Source: Bacteroidota bacterium
GTDB lineage: Bacteria; Bacteroidota; Bacteroidia; AKYH767-A; OLB10
Assembly (NCBI GenBank): GCA_016722525.1
Contig: JADKJB010000005.1
Location: forward strand, 308,481 to 372,480
Length of the DNA: 64,000 nucleotides
Reading direction: 5' to 3'
Shown here: positions 38,915 through 51,706 of the stretch, piece after piece
How positions within the stretch are numbered: the first letter of the stretch is position 1
How the letters are laid out: each line of letters opens with the position of its first letter
The notes under the pieces: model-generated
What the model was told of the DNA's origin: nothing
The model's database searches: none
What the model saw: the letters and a program-made list of their open reading frames with translations, nothing else
Program-made: the position numbers and the translations under genes

Positions 38915-38980
38915 GGTCAGCTCACGCCGGAATGGCAGCTATTGACCCCGGGGTCAGCTTGCTCCGGAAAGAGAAATTTG
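38915..38980. mobile_element. possible IS21-type end, isolated
   Basis: GGTCAGCTCACGCCGGAA (38915) and GGTCAGCTTGCTCCGGAA (38952) are 37 bp apart and followed by GAAATTTGCA. IS21-family ends carry repeats of this type as transposase-binding sites. No istA/istB genes are near. The remaining gene-free sequence 38661-39307 is AT-rich without other features. Confidence 0.4.
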
Positions 38981-39307
38981 CACTCTGCCGCAATTATATT
39001 AATAAAACAAGCGAATTATTATAATTAATTGATAAATAATGTGTTGCGAGGCAAATCCAAAAATGGATAATGAGAGTTTGACTACCTGAATGATTTTTTC
39101 AATAATTTCCAACAAATTTGTAAATGACGAGAATATTATTAATTTTGGAAATGGATTTTTCCGCATCTATTGAAAAATACCAATAGTGTTAGTTTACAGA
39201 ATTTTAATTTACTGCTGCTAATTTTTTTTAAAATTCGAATTGATTTTATAATCGATTCTTTTATTTTAATAATCATAAAATTTTAAATACATACCTAAAA
39301 AAACTAT

Positions 39308-40279
39308 ATGAAACAACAAATTTACCTATTGTGTTTGATCGCATCTTTTATGTTCAACGGATGTTCAAAAGATGAAGATCCACAACCAACACCTCCAGTA
39401 GCTCCTATAGCTGAGTTTACTTATTCAGGTGCTGGAGTTGCCCTTCAACTGTCACTTTTACAAATGCTTCAGTAAACGCTACAAGCTATGTTTGGGATTT
39501 TGGTGATAATGGTTCTTCAACAGAAATATCCCCTCAACATACATACTCTGCAGGTGGCGTTTATACGGTGAGTTTAACAGCAAATGGACCCGGCGGTACA
39601 AATACGAAAACAAAAACCGTAAATATTCAAAATCCTAATGGTCCTACTGCGGATTTTAATTTTTCAGGTGGTGGTTGTCAAGCTCCATGTGTAGTTACTT
39701 TTACTGATGGCTCACAAAACGCCACTTCGTGGTCTTGGGATTTTGGTGATGGACAAACTTCAACTTCGCAAAATCCAAATCATACTTATACGTCAGGCGG
39801 AAGTTTTAATGTTCAATTAACAGTGTCTGGACCAACTGGCTCAAACTCTATTACAAAATCAGTTAGTGTGTTAAATCCACCAACAGTTTGCAAAATTTCT
39901 CAAGTTTCAATTTTAAATTGTCCATTGGTTGATGGATCTGGAACAAGTTGGGACTCATTTAGTGGACCTGATTTTTTATTTTAATATTGAAACGACATCA
40001 GGAGTTATACTTTTGAATGGATCATCAAGTTATAATACCGATAATGCAACTTTTCCGCAAAGTTGGAATATTAATCCAACCTATAATATTAGTAGTACAA
40101 ATTTTGGAACAACATATAGAATCCATATTTATGAACATGATTCTCCTGATCCAGATGACAATGTTGCTACAGTAAATTTTACCTTAAATAATTATACAAC
40201 TGTTTCAAATCATTATCCAACTCAATTTACTGTAACAAGCGGTTCCACTCAGGTTAAGTTAACTGTGCAGTGGCAATAG
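39308..40279 (+). CDS. PKD-domain lipoprotein (two frame breaks)
   Basis: Lipobox FNGC (Cys 19) followed by DEDPQPTPP. Then two PKD domains: SYVWDFGDNGSSTEISPQHT with YTVSLTANGPGG, and SWSWDFGDGQTSTSQNPNHT with VQLTVSGPTG. The C-terminal strand-rich domain (YRIHIYEHDSPDPDDNVATV) may bind calcium. The frame changes near 39440 and near 39970. Surface-anchored; PKD domains usually mediate carbohydrate or protein contact. Confidence 0.75.
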
Positions 40280-40408
40280 AAATTAATTGTTTAAATATTT
40301 GATTATTTATTATCAATTTGTCTTCTCAATTAAATTTGTGGAAATTCAATCTGGTATTAATCGCCAGTTGTTTGCTACAGGCTCACATATTGCAATTCCT
40401 TTTGATAT

Positions 40409-41174
40409 ATGATCAACACAATTATAATAGAAAACGAGAAGCCACAAAGTGACTATCTGGTGAAACATCTGGAGAAATTTTTCCCGGAAATTACCATTCA
40501 GGCTGTCTGCGATAACATACCTGAAGGGATTGATCAGGTAAATCATTTTAAACCGCAACTTCTTTTTCTGGATGTTGAATTGCCACCTTATACAGGATTT
40601 GATCTTTTGGAAAAAACACGGGCAGTAAATTATGAAGTTATTTTCACCACAAGCTTTAATAAATATGCAATTAAAGCCATAAAATTTTGTGCTCTTGATT
40701 TTATTGAAAAGCCATATGGCGTTGAAGAGCTGAAAGAGGCGATAGACCGGTTTAAAAACAAACAGCATCAGGGAACTGCACGCAAAATCGATGTGCTTTT
40801 AAATAACCTTCAGGTACAACACAAGCAGGGAACGCAAATTGGATTGCCTGTACTTGGTGGTCTGGAGTTTATCAGGGTGGATGATATTATCCGATGCCAG
40901 TCGTCGAATAATTACACCGACATTTTTCTCAACCAGGGTAAACGGCATACAGTTACAAAAACATTAAAGTATGTGGAAGATCTTTTAAAAGACCATCAGT
41001 TTTATCGAATACATGATTCTCATTTGTAAACCTCAGCCATATCAAAAGTTATAAAAAGGTGGCGAAGGCGGGGTGGTGCTGTTGAATGATAAAACAGAAG
41101 TGGATGTTTCAAGACGCAGGAAAGAAGGGTTTTTAAAAGCTCTGGCAGACTTGAATATGATTTTTGCCAAATAG
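40409..41174 (+). CDS. LytTR-family response regulator (two frame breaks)
   Basis: Receiver domain with acidic pocket IIIENEKP, phosphoacceptor LLFLDVELP, Thr/Ser FTTSFN and Lys FIEKPYG. The LytTR DNA-binding domain follows (FIRVDDIIRCQSSNNYTDIF, YRIHDSHLVNL). The frame breaks near 41027 (one G added to TTTG) and near 41057; the tail then reads VVLLNDKTEVDVSRRRKEGF to the stop at 41174. It is the likely output partner of the two LytS-type kinases downstream. Confidence 0.85.
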
Positions 41175-41342
41175 GTAGTTCTTTATTTCGAGGAAAGTTA
41201 ATCCAGTTCATCACCTTTTAATAAGGCATTTCCGCCATTAACTATTTTTTGGCGCCAGTTACTAAAGGGAAATTCCCGGCTTTTATTTTCCGGTTAGTTT
41301 TGTTTGTAATTAATTCTACTATAATCACTAAATTTTATCCCC

Positions 41343-42955
41343 ATGAAAAAAACCTATTCAATTTTAATTTGCTGCCTGATTTTATTGCAGGTGAGCTTAA
41401 TAAACCTGCATTTAAATGCACAGTCATTTAATGCAAGCATTTCCGATACTTATGACAACCAAAATCATTGTGAAGGATTTGGTGTTTATCTTGAAGCGAC
41501 GCCTAATAATAGTTCCCAATACAGTTATATCTGGACTTGTCCTGGTGGAATTTGCCCGAATGTATGGTTTACGAATGGAGCATACGCAACTTTCTTCCTG
41601 CTATCAACCAACCGACTGTTGAAGTATATTCGGTATTGATAACAGAAATTGCATCTGGCGATACGGCTAGCGCCTCCATTAGCATCACTAATTATCCTAA
41701 CCCGTCTGTACTTACTACCAATCAATACGGTTGTGAAGGTCAGCAGATTTATGTTCACTCCTCAGGGGGATCTCCTGCATATGGTCCTTATACATACCAG
41801 TGGGGGTACCCCGGGGGAACACCTTCTACTTCAGATAGTATTTTGTTGACATTTGGCCCTGCAGTTGTATTCGGCCCTGATTTACAAATAACGAATGGCT
41901 TTGGATGTAAAGCAGAGAATAGTCAGACATTAAAGTTGTTTGGTTCACCAACACCTGTTGTTTCAATTTCAGCCATGGGCCCAACAACTTTTTGTGCAGG
42001 CGGAAGTGTGGAGTTGCTTGGCGAAGCAACACACCCTTCCCATTCTCTTTTGAATTTAACCTATCAATGGAAAAAATATGGTGCTTTTCAATCTGATACA
42101 GATTCATCTTTTTCTGCAACGGCAACCGGGCGATATAAGTTTATTGCGTCAGCAAACGGTTGCGCCTCCACTTCAAATTACATAGATGTTACGGTAAATC
42201 CATTGCCAACAGTTACAGTTAGTCCATCCGGACAGGTTAGCTACTGTATTGGACAGCCTGTTACTTTGATAGCAACATCACCCACTGCTATCTCTTATCA
42301 ATGGAAAAGGAATGGAAACACTACAGGCGGATCTGTAAATTCTTTAGTGGTAAGTACATCAGGAAAATATAAAGCAATAGTTCAGGATGCCAATGGATGT
42401 GTTAGAGCTTCAGCACCAATAGAAGTGGTTGGACCTCCTAACAATCAAGTTTCTGCTTCGGGCCCCTTAACATTCTGTCAGGGAGGCAGTGTCACTTTCA
42501 CCGCAGCAGCAGGGTATAGTTATCAGTGGAAGAAAAGAACGAACGGAAATTATGTGGATATACCATTGGCAACAAATCAATCATATACTGCTACTGCAAC
42601 CGGGAAGTATAAAGTCTTTGTTACAAATAATAGTACAGGATGTACGGTATCCAGTGCTGCCAAGACAGTAAATGTAAATTGCAGGTTGGTAGGAGAATCT
42701 AATGCTGAGTTTGATGTTGAAGTCTATCCAAATCCTTTTCAGTCGCAATTTACAATATCATTACCGGATGAATGGAATGAAAGCATTACTGTAATGCTTT
42801 ACGATCTTTCCGGCCGTTTAGTTTATCAGTTGGAATCAGCCACCTTAGAAGGAAACGAATTGGATTTGTCGGTTGCCCACCTGAAGAATGGCACCTATAT
42901 GTTGCAAGTTATTGCCAATGACGAACAATTTAAGAGGGTAATTGTAAAGAATTGA
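41343..42955 (+). CDS. Cys-rich multi-Ig-like secreted protein with T9SS sorting domain (one frame break)
   Basis: Signal peptide (LINLHLNAQ), then about four Ig-like or PKD-like units each with FCxGGSV and SYQWKKxG motifs (TFCAGGSVELLG, SYCIGQPVTLIA, TFCQGGSVTFTA), and a T9SS domain (VYPNPFQSQFTISL to KNGTYMLQVIANDEQ). The frame breaks near 41590, where one T added restores ATFLPAINQPTVEVYS. Probably a surface adhesin. Confidence 0.82.
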
Positions 42956-42975
42956 AAATAGATTTCGTATAAGCC

Positions 42976-43012
42976 AAAAGGGTTGCTGTTTCAATGGAAC
43001 AACAACCCTTTT
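42976..43012 (+). terminator. rho-independent-like terminator
   Basis: AAAAGGGTTGCTGTT, loop of seven, then AACAACAACCCTTTT form a long stem with one bulge and end in T-rich sequence, 21 bp after the stop of the Ig-like gene. Confidence 0.65.
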
Positions 43013-43175
43013 CTAATTTGAATAACTCATCAGTTAAATTTATAGAACCAGGGACTATGTTAATTCTGCCTTAAACTAAGGGATTCCGCCAATTACTAAA
43101 TACAAAGAAAGCCTGTCTTGTTTAATAATATGTTTGCAATGTATTCTATTAATCATCATTTTAAAAACAAAAATC

Positions 43176-45039
43176 ATGAAAACATCCAACCGCAACACTA
43201 ATTTGAATTTCTCTGACTGGGTAGCTCTTATATGTCTGGGAGCATTTTTGCTATTATTTAACTATAAGTCGAAAGCGCAAGGAAATATAGCATGGAAAAT
43301 AAATTACACCAACACATTTAGCCAGTACGATAAAGGATTGGCAATTGTATCGGATGATGACTGTAATTCATATATTGCCGGAACAACCTGGAATGGGATG
43401 AATCTGGATTATCTTATCGTGAAATTGAATCACAAAGGCGATACCGTCTGGACCCAAACATATAATGGAACAGGAGATGGGGAAGACGTTCCCGTTGCTA
43501 TAGCATTGGATAATAATGGAAATATATTTGTAACAGGATCAAGTATTGGTTTAGTGACGGGCTTTGACTTCGCCACCATTAAGTTAAATAATACTACAGG
43601 AAACATATTAAACGTTGCCAGAAACGAGTATCCTTTAGATAATAAGCCCAGTGCAATGATTGTTTCATCATCAGGTTCAGTTGATGTAACCGGTTATGGA
43701 ATAAATATATGGGGATCCAATACCAATGAGGATATGTTAACAATACGATACGACAATAATTTAACGGAATTGTGTTATTCATTTGATAACGCTGGTTCAG
43801 CCAATCGGGATACAGCTAAAGCTTTAGCTTTGAACACTGCGACCAATACCTTATTTGTGGTAGGCTCAAGTAAAAGCACTTTTGGAGCTACCATGCAATG
43901 GCAATCTAATAAAATGACCATTTCCGCACCAACTTGTATTAAGCAATCTACATTTGATGGAGGTGTCACCGGTATTTACAGCGCAAACGCAGCATTAGTA
44001 AGTAATGCAAAATTATTTATATCTGGTACATGGGAAGGGGCAATGTCGATTCGCAGATACGACAACACATCAAGCTTTTTCCTCAATAACTTTAGCTACG
44101 ACCATGTCATTAGCGGAACAGGTACAGCAATAGATGGTTTCACTAAAATGGTCATTGATCCCTCTGGTCAAAATATTTATGTTTGTGGATATCAGGATGG
44201 GGATGCAGGATTGGGAATCAACAATAATATTGTTGTCGCAAAATATAGTATATCAGCAGTGCCAGGAGCCGGACCACTATGGGTATCTCCTCCCTTTAAT
44301 GGCTCCGGTAATAGTGATGATATGGCTATTGCAATATTTTTGGATAATTCACCAGTGCCAATTGTTTATGTAGCTGGCTATACCACAAAAGCCGGAGGCA
44401 TCAAGGAAATGATTCTTTTAAAATATGCTGCTAATGGTAATGGCATGCCTGTAGATACTATTTCAATACCCAATACCACAGCTTTTGATGAAATCTGTAC
44501 AGGAGCTGCACGGGATAATTATGGAAATATTATTCTGACAGGGTACAATGATGATCCATCCGGCCACCAACTCATAGCGGCTAAAGTGTGTAATAACGGT
44601 TTTACTCCTGCTATAACGTGGACTGGACTGAACACTCTTTCAGCAACCTCTGGTGATAGTTACCAATGGTTTTTAAATGGCAATTTGTTGCCCGGAGAGA
44701 TTAACCAAACTATCGATATCACCAATAGTGGAAATGGCAACTATTTGTGTGAAGTTACTAAGTATTGTTGCACTTTTAATACGAGTATGGTTGTGGCTAC
44801 TGTTGGAATGAATGATTTGACGCAGCCGAATAAACAATTACAAATATTTCCGAATCCGCCGATGACTATATTGATATTAATGGAATTTATCAGAACCGGT
44901 TGAGAGTTTGAAAATTATTGATATGAGTGGAAGAGTGGTTCTGGAGAATGAGTTTGTGGCAATGAACGACATGTTGAAGGTAAATTTGGAAAAGTTAAAT
45001 CCAGGTGTATATTTTATTAGAATAAATTCAAATCAATAA
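43176..45039 (+). CDS. secreted SBBP-type propeller with T9SS sorting domain (frame breaks near 3' end)
   Basis: Signal peptide (GAFLLLFNYKSKAQ), propeller units (SYIAGTTWNGMNLDYLIVKL, NIFVTGSSIGL, IYVCGYQDGDAG), a short Ig-like segment (SYQWFLNGNLLPGEINQTID) and a T9SS domain split over frames: IFPN-PADDYIDINGIYQN, then SLKIIDMSGRVVLENEF, ending LNPGVYFIRINSNQ at 45039. Breaks near 44862 and 44905. Start at 43176 places the signal peptide at the N-terminus. Confidence 0.8.
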
Positions 45040-45071
45040 TCAATGACAAGTAAAATAATAAAACAATAGTT

Positions 45072-47246
45072 ATGAAATATTTCTACTTTATTTGCTGGAT
45101 ACTGTTTATGCAAGTAATATTGCAATAGAAAACTGTTAATGGACAAATTTATTTTAAAATTGATGAAAATGATTCGATAGAATCTAAATTAGGCGATGGT
45201 ATTTTTTTTACTGATGACAGTGCGATGCAAGTAAGCATAAAGGATCAAGTTAGTATGCACCTTGGAGCATCGAAGTATGATACATCTTTTAAAACAAACC
45301 AAAATAATTACAAACTATACAAGAAATATTTTGGTGATAGTTTGCTTCAAGTACTAGATAATAGCAAGGAAGATTCGATTAAAATTAAGACATTAGAATT
45401 TATAATTGCAACAATTTCAAGTGATAGCACGGAATATTATTGCGAGCAATTGCAAAGTTATATTCAAAAAAGGCTATTAAAAGTATCGGAAAGCGAGAAA
45501 TCAAAACTACTTCAGAAGCTTTCGAGGTCATACTCATATCAGGCTAATTTTAACTGGGGCATAAAGAATCATCATAAATCATTTCTGTTAAATGAAAAGG
45601 CCATTCAATTTGCTGAAATTGCTAACGATTCAAGTAAGACATTAATTGTAGTATTGTTAAGCTTTCTTCCCAATGTCTATTATTGTGATAATAGTATGTT
45701 TGATAAATATTTGAAATTGTTGGACAATTTTAAAATACCCAACAAGTTAGAAAATGAAACATTGGAACAGAATATTAGACTGATTGGATTTTTTATATAC
45801 AAATTTAGCTAATTTGGCTTTACGTAGAGAAGAATATAGGGATTGTATTTCTTTTGGACTAAGAGCATTAAAGCTCTGCGATAAATACAACTCTGATGGA
45901 TGTAAATCCAACATCTTACGTGTTTCCCGAAGTTTAGCAGATTCCTATAATAAACTTCATATGAAGGATAGTGTGTTGTATTATTATGAGAAGTCAATCA
46001 TTATGCCTGTCCATAAAATGGATTCGATGCAAAATAGTGAAACTTATATCAAAATTGGAGATTGGTTTTATAGCAGCAATGAACTTGATTCAGCACGCAA
46101 ATACTATCTTATTGCAAATAATTTTCAAAGCAGTTTCAAATCATTGTTTAAGCTGGGTAAATTAGCCCATTATCAAAATAATAAGGAGTTAAATCAAAAT
46201 TATTTGCAAAAGGCGCTTAAGGATTTGGACCAACCGATTCCAAAATATATTTTATCCGAGGATAGTGCAGATATGGCTACTCACATTTCTGATATGTTTA
46301 TTAGAAACGGAGATTATAAGAGTGCTTTCAAGTATTACAAGCAGCTAATCCCAAAGTCAATTGTGGATCCCATCAAAAGAGAGGCTGAGGAATTTAGAAT
46401 TAGAGATTCGTATAATTCAATTAAATATCAGCAACAAAAGGAGCTCTTTGAGCTGGGTCGTAAATTAAAATTGGAAGAACAGCAAAAAGCAAAATATAAA
46501 AACCTGGTTTTGATGGCAGGATTTGGTACTACAATAGTTATTTTGATCCTTGCCTTTATTTCAATTAAGAACAAGCGAAAACGGGACGTAGCTGAATTAT
46601 CAGAGCAAATCACCTCAGTAGAAATGAAAGCTCTCCGTTCACAAATGAATCCCCATTTCATTTTCAACTCACTTCAGTCCATTCAAAATTTTCTGATCAG
46701 TAACAAATCGGAAGATGCAAATGAATACTTACTCAAATTTTCAAAATTAATGCGACTGGTCCTGGAAAATTCTCAAATGCAAGATGTTACGCTGAAGGAT
46801 GATATTCTTGCTTTGGAATTGTACATGCAATTGGAAAAATTGCGTTTTACAAAGCCATTCGAATATGAAATTGTTGTTGAGACTTCTGTTGACATTGATG
46901 TAGATACCATCCCGCCTTTATTACTTCAGCCTTTTGTAGAAAACGCTATATGGCATGGATTGCAATCTAAAACGGATTCCGGCAATATATTGATCCGGTT
47001 TAAAAAGAAATCGACATGTTGATTTGTGTAGTAGAGGACAATGGGGTCGGTAGGTCAAACATGCAGAAGTTGAATAATCCTGTTATAAAAAAGGAATCAT
47101 TAGGAATGAAATTGACGGAAGAACGAATAAGCCTTCTTCAGAAAGTTCGGGGTGTAAAAGGCGACTCTCAGGGTAGTTGATCTTTTAATGAGAAGAACAT
47201 GCCTAAGGGAACTAGGGTAGAAGTGCTATTGCCCTTAGCAGGATAG
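45072..47246 (+). CDS. LytS-type sensor histidine kinase with periplasmic TPR region (in-frame stop and frame breaks)
   Basis: A signal-peptide start (MKYFYFICWILFMQVILQ) is followed by an in-frame TAG at 45126; reading continues in the same frame. A large TPR-like helical sensor part, one membrane helix (LVLMAGFGTTIVILILAFIS), then the His_kinase domain (RSQMNPHFIFNSLQSIQNF) and HATPase (LLLQPFVENAIWHGL, VVEDNGVGRS). Breaks near 45795, 47015 and 47165-47195. Partner of a LytTR regulator such as the gene at 40409. The TAG is a substitution-type defect, unlike the run errors. Confidence 0.8.
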
Positions 47247-47332
47247 TGTTCAAATTAATTTAGTGATATTATTTCTTGAAGAAATTAGTACACCGCATTA
47301 AAAACTAGCATATGAATGAGTTTTTAGAATTG

Positions 47333-50300
47333 ATGAAAAAAAGAATAAGTTTAATTTTCTATATCCTTTTAAATTATTTGGCTGTCAATCAAACAGTAGC
47401 CCAAACCGATTATGAAATAAAGAGATCCCCTCAAACTATTTTATTGACTAACAGGCCAGCTAATACCAACAAAAGCCGGTGGTTACTTCATAAAAGATTA
47501 TGGTGAGGGAATTACAAGGAAAATAAATTTAATACCACCAGTATCGGTTCCACTACCAATTGTAAGCAAAAATGCTAATGGGGAAGCTCTTTCTGAACAA
47601 ATTTTGGCCGGCAAAGGGCTTTTTACCAATTATACCACCGATGACGGGCTATCAAGTGATGCGATTAGTTGCTCAATGATTGATAGAGCAGGGAATCTTT
47701 GGTTAGGATATCATACATGGGGCGATGGGGTTACTCGGTATGATGGAAAATCATTCACAAACATTACTAAGATTAATGGTCTTGTCGATAACCATGTAAA
47801 CTGTATCAGTGAAGATAGGCATGGAAATTTATGGTTTGGAACATTTGGGGGCATATCGAAATTTGATGGGAATAAATTTACAAGTTTTACTACTACGCAG
47901 GGTTTGTTAAGCAATTTTGTTTACAGTATCGTAGAAGACAATTCCGGGAATCTATGGATTGGAACATTAGATGGCATTTCCTGTTATAAAGAGGGTAAAT
48001 TCACCAATTATGCTGAGGAGCAAGGATTGAAAGGGAGTTGGTTTTCCAGCATAGTGGAAGATAATTCTGGTAATATTTGGTTTGGTACAAATGGAAATGG
48101 ACTCTATTGCTACAACGGAAAAACATTTAGAAATATTACTGAGACTAATGGACTGGCAGGAAATACTATTCATAAAATATTAAAAGTTAAAAATGGCAAT
48201 TTGTGGATTGGTACAAGTAAAGGAGTATCGTATTATGATGGGGAATCCTTCATTAATTACACAACAGCGCAAGGGTTGGCTGGTAACTCTATTAGTAGTA
48301 TTACTGAAGATAGAAAAGGCAATATTTGGTTAGGTTCCGTTGGAGTTTCTTGTTTTGATGGAAATTCATTTACTAATTTTAGTGTTGAACAAGGGTTGGC
48401 ACATAATAATGTATCAAGTATAACTCAAGACAAATTCGGAAATCTTTGGTTTTGTACATCTAGTGGTTTATCCTGTTATAAAGGAAGTTCTTTTCTTAAT
48501 TTCCCTTTTCAGGATGGATTTATAAAAATGGAGATTTACAGCATCGTTGAGGATAAAAATAAAAATTTGTGGTTTGGGACAAATGGAGACGGAATATGGC
48601 GTTATGATGGAATGTCATTCACAAATTTTAAAATGGAACAAGGATTAGCAGGGAATGGCGTCAGAAGTATTGTAGAAGACAAATCAGGGAACATCTGGTT
48701 TGCAACATCCAGCGGTGGAGGAGTTAGTAAATACAACGGCAAATCTTTTACCAATTATACCACTGATCAAGGATTGTTAGATGACATTATCCAATGTTCA
48801 GTCATAGATAACAGGGGGGATATCTGGTTTGGTACTTTCGAATCCGGAGTTTCGTGTTTTAACGGTAAATCTTTCACCAATTATACAACTAAACAAGGTT
48901 TGGTAAACGATTCTATAACGTGTTGTGCGATGGATATTTATGGAAATATTTGGTTTGGTACATTAAGCGGAATTTCACGTTATGATGGAAAAAATTCACT
49001 AATTATACTAAGACACAGGGTTTGAATAGTGATGGAATTATTTGTATCTCAGCCGATAAAACGGAAATATTTGGTTCGGTACGTCAACCGGACTTAGTTG
49101 TCTTCCTCAGCAAAACACCTTACTCCCAATTAAAAATGTTAGTGCTAATGCTTTTATTACATACACTACTGATGACGGACTTCCTGATAATGTTGTTACA
49201 CAAATTGCAGAAGGTGAAAACAATGTAATCTATGTGGGAACAAAATACGGAATATGCGAACTCGTTTCTACTCCAGAGGTGAGGCGAAGGGTTGGCATGA
49301 TCTTTAATACTTCCACAGGCTATCCTTTAAAATCTGTTACCTCTGGCCAAAATACATTGTATAAAGACAGTAAAGGAATATTTTGGATTAGTACCAGTGC
49401 TATTAAAACAGGCTTAGTACGATTTGATCCACATGCAGTAAATACAAATTCAACTCCTCCAATTGTAGTTTTGAAGAATATAAAAATTAATCAGGAAATA
49501 GTAAGTTGGTATTCTTTAGGTGTAAACAAAAATGATAGCACAACAATTTCTCAACAGGAAATCAATACCTATGGTAAAATATTGTCTACAGCAGAAAGGG
49601 ATAGTATAATTAATAAAATGTCAGGTATCCGTTTTGAAGGAATCAGCATGTTTAATCCAATACCTCAAAATCTAACACTTCCGTATGATCAGAATAGTAT
49701 TACTTTTTCATTCATGGGAATTGATCTTGATCGAAATTTCCTGGTCCGTTATCAATACATACTTGAAGGGCACTCAAAAGATTGGAGTCCGATTACTGAT
49801 AAAACTGAAGCAACCTTTGAAAATATTAATGAAGGAACATATTCTTTCAAACTTAAGGCTCAAGGGCCTGATGGCATTTGAGCTCACCCTTACTTATACT
49901 TTTAAAGTTTTACCTCCATGGTATCGACATTGGTTAGCGTACTTGTCATATACTCTATTATTGATAACAGTGGTTTGGTCTTTATATCGTTATAGTTTGG
50001 GGAAAGCACTGAAGAGGCAAGAATTTAAACATGACATTTCATTAAAGATGGCAGAACTTGAGATGAAAGCTCTTCGTTCCCAAATGAATCCTCATTTTAT
50101 ATTCAACTCTCTTCAGTCCATTCAAAATTTTCTGATAAGTAATAAATCTGAGGATGCTAATGAGTATCTCTTAAAATTTTCCAAACTAATGAGGTTGGTA
50201 CTTGAAAATTCTATGCAGCAAGAGGTGCCATTGAAGGATGACATACTTGCATTAGATTTATATATGCAACTGGAACAGTTAAGATTTACAAGACCTTTCA

Positions 50301-50683
50301 GTTATGAAATTATAGTTGAGGATTCTGTAAACCCTGAAGTAGATTCAATACCCCCATTACTACTTCAACCTTTTGTTGAAAATTCAATCTGGCACGGTTT
50401 ACAGTATAAATCAGATTCCGGCAAAATGATGATCATGTTTAAAAAAGAAAAGGAAACTCTTATTTGCGTGGTTGAAGATAATGGTGTAGGCAGATCTTTC
50501 AGTAAGAAATTAAATGAGCCTGTTTTTAATAAGGAATCACTTGGCATGAAACTAACAGAAGAACGAATCAGCTTACTTCATAAAGTTCATGGTGTTGAAG
50601 CTAAACTGAGTGTGTTTGATTTGTTCAGCCCTGAGAACAAACCTTCAGGCACAAGAGTGGAAGTTTGGTTGCCAATGACGTGA
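47333..50683 (+). CDS. Reg_prop / Y_Y_Y LytS-type sensor histidine kinase (frame breaks)
   Basis: Signal peptide (NYLAVNQTVAQ), about 13 two-component-regulator propeller repeats (GKSFTNYTTDQGL, GNIWFGTSSGISxYDG), a Y_Y_Y domain (ITFSFMGIDLDRNFLVRYQY to FENINEGTYSFKLKAQG), one membrane helix (YLSYTLLLITVVWSLYRYSL), a LytS-type transmitter (SQMNPHFIFNSLQSIQ) and HATPase (VVEDNGVGRSFSKKL). About 1,100 residues. Breaks near 47475, 49000-49025, 49080, 49200 and 49880. It senses an outside ligand, often a glycan in such kinases. Confidence 0.85.
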
Positions 50684-50902
50684 TAATCACTCTTCTCGGG
50701 TTTCAGGCACTTAATAATAAGAAGATTTTTTGTGATGCATTTTATTTATTGATTAGACACCCAAAATGCTTTGCCCACTCAACCAATTCAGCCACTTGCT
50801 AAACAGACTCGCCATTTACTAAATCCAGGAATTTGGCCAATATGAAGATGTTATGTTTGTGGTGTTATTAACAACAACACTAACAATTTAAAAACAAACA
50901 TC

Positions 50903-51457
50903 ATGAAAAATTCAGCATTATTTATCGTAGCGTTCGTATTCACATTTTCATTTACTCAAGCGCAGAAGTGCAAATTTGAAAAGCAGGAAAATGATCCATT
51001 TGGCGGAGGCAGTGTTTTGCATTCACAAATAGTTTCCATGTTATCTCTAATGTCGGAATCACGTTTCGATATACAGGTGCAAAAGTCCGGTGAGAATTAT
51101 GGACTGTATGTTTATGCAAATATAACTTCTGCCGACCCATTAGCTTTTTCGGTTCAAAAAGGGCAGCAACTACTTTTTCTTTTGGAAAATAAGGATACAG
51201 TTCAAGTTCATTCCAAAGAAACCGTTTTTGGAAAACAACCGATATTAAACGACGGAATGTCGAGCCTGGCAATGAAAAGCTATATCGGAAACATATATAA
51301 CACGTATGAAATAAGCGCAGCTCAACTTGAGAAAATTAAGGCAAGCCCTGTTCAGATTATTAGAATCTGTTTTACCGCTTCCGATAACCGGGAAATAAAA
51401 GTTGATTATTCAAAAAACTATCCGGTTCAGGAAAAGAAAAATTGCCACTGGCGATAA
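50903..51457 (+). CDS. exported protein of unknown function
   Basis: 184 residues, intact. Signal peptide (FIVAFVFTFSFTQAQ). A strand-rich single domain (SRFDIQVQKSGENYGLYVYA, VFGKQPILNDG, IIRICFTASDNREIKVDYSK) with four Cys. Last gene before a strong hairpin. Unknown family. Confidence 0.7.
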   Translation: MKNSALFIVAFVFTFSFTQAQKCKFEKQENDPFGGGSVLHSQIVSMLSLMSESRFDIQVQKSGENYGLYVYANITSADPLAFSVQKGQQLLFLLENKDTVQVHSKETVFGKQPILNDGMSSLAMKSYIGNIYNTYEISAAQLEKIKASPVQIIRICFTASDNREIKVDYSKNYPVQEKKNCHWR

Positions 51458-51561
51458 ATTGTGTGTTGAGTAATTAAAACTAACGATGCTTTGACTAAGC
51501 CATCAAACACACTAACTACAAAACTCTAATGATAAAACTATGCTTTCTGAAAATCTAATAC

Positions 51562-51602
51562 CAACTCCCGCACACTTTCATTAAATCAATGTGCGGGAGT
51601 TG
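51562..51602. terminator. hairpin between convergent genes
   Basis: CAACTCCCGCACA and TGTGCGGGAGTTG pair perfectly (13 bp) across a 15-base loop. It lies between the plus-strand gene ending at 51457 and the minus-strand gene ending at 51707, so it can serve both. No U-run follows on the plus strand. Confidence 0.55.
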
Positions 51603-51706
51603 TCGATGAAGTCATTAGATATATCTAACAAATGGATTTAGTTGATTTCCTTAACACAGGAACCATGCGAAGTCGCAAACAATTAGAGTTCCCCCTCAAC
51701 TGCCCC

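Noticed and set aside
40346..40768. Minus-strand frame opposite the LytTR regulator
   Set aside because: No recognisable motif; the receiver domain on the plus strand is unambiguous.
47604..49025. Regular repeats that could look like tandem DNA repeats
   Set aside because: They are the codons of Reg_prop protein repeats; DNA identity between units is low.
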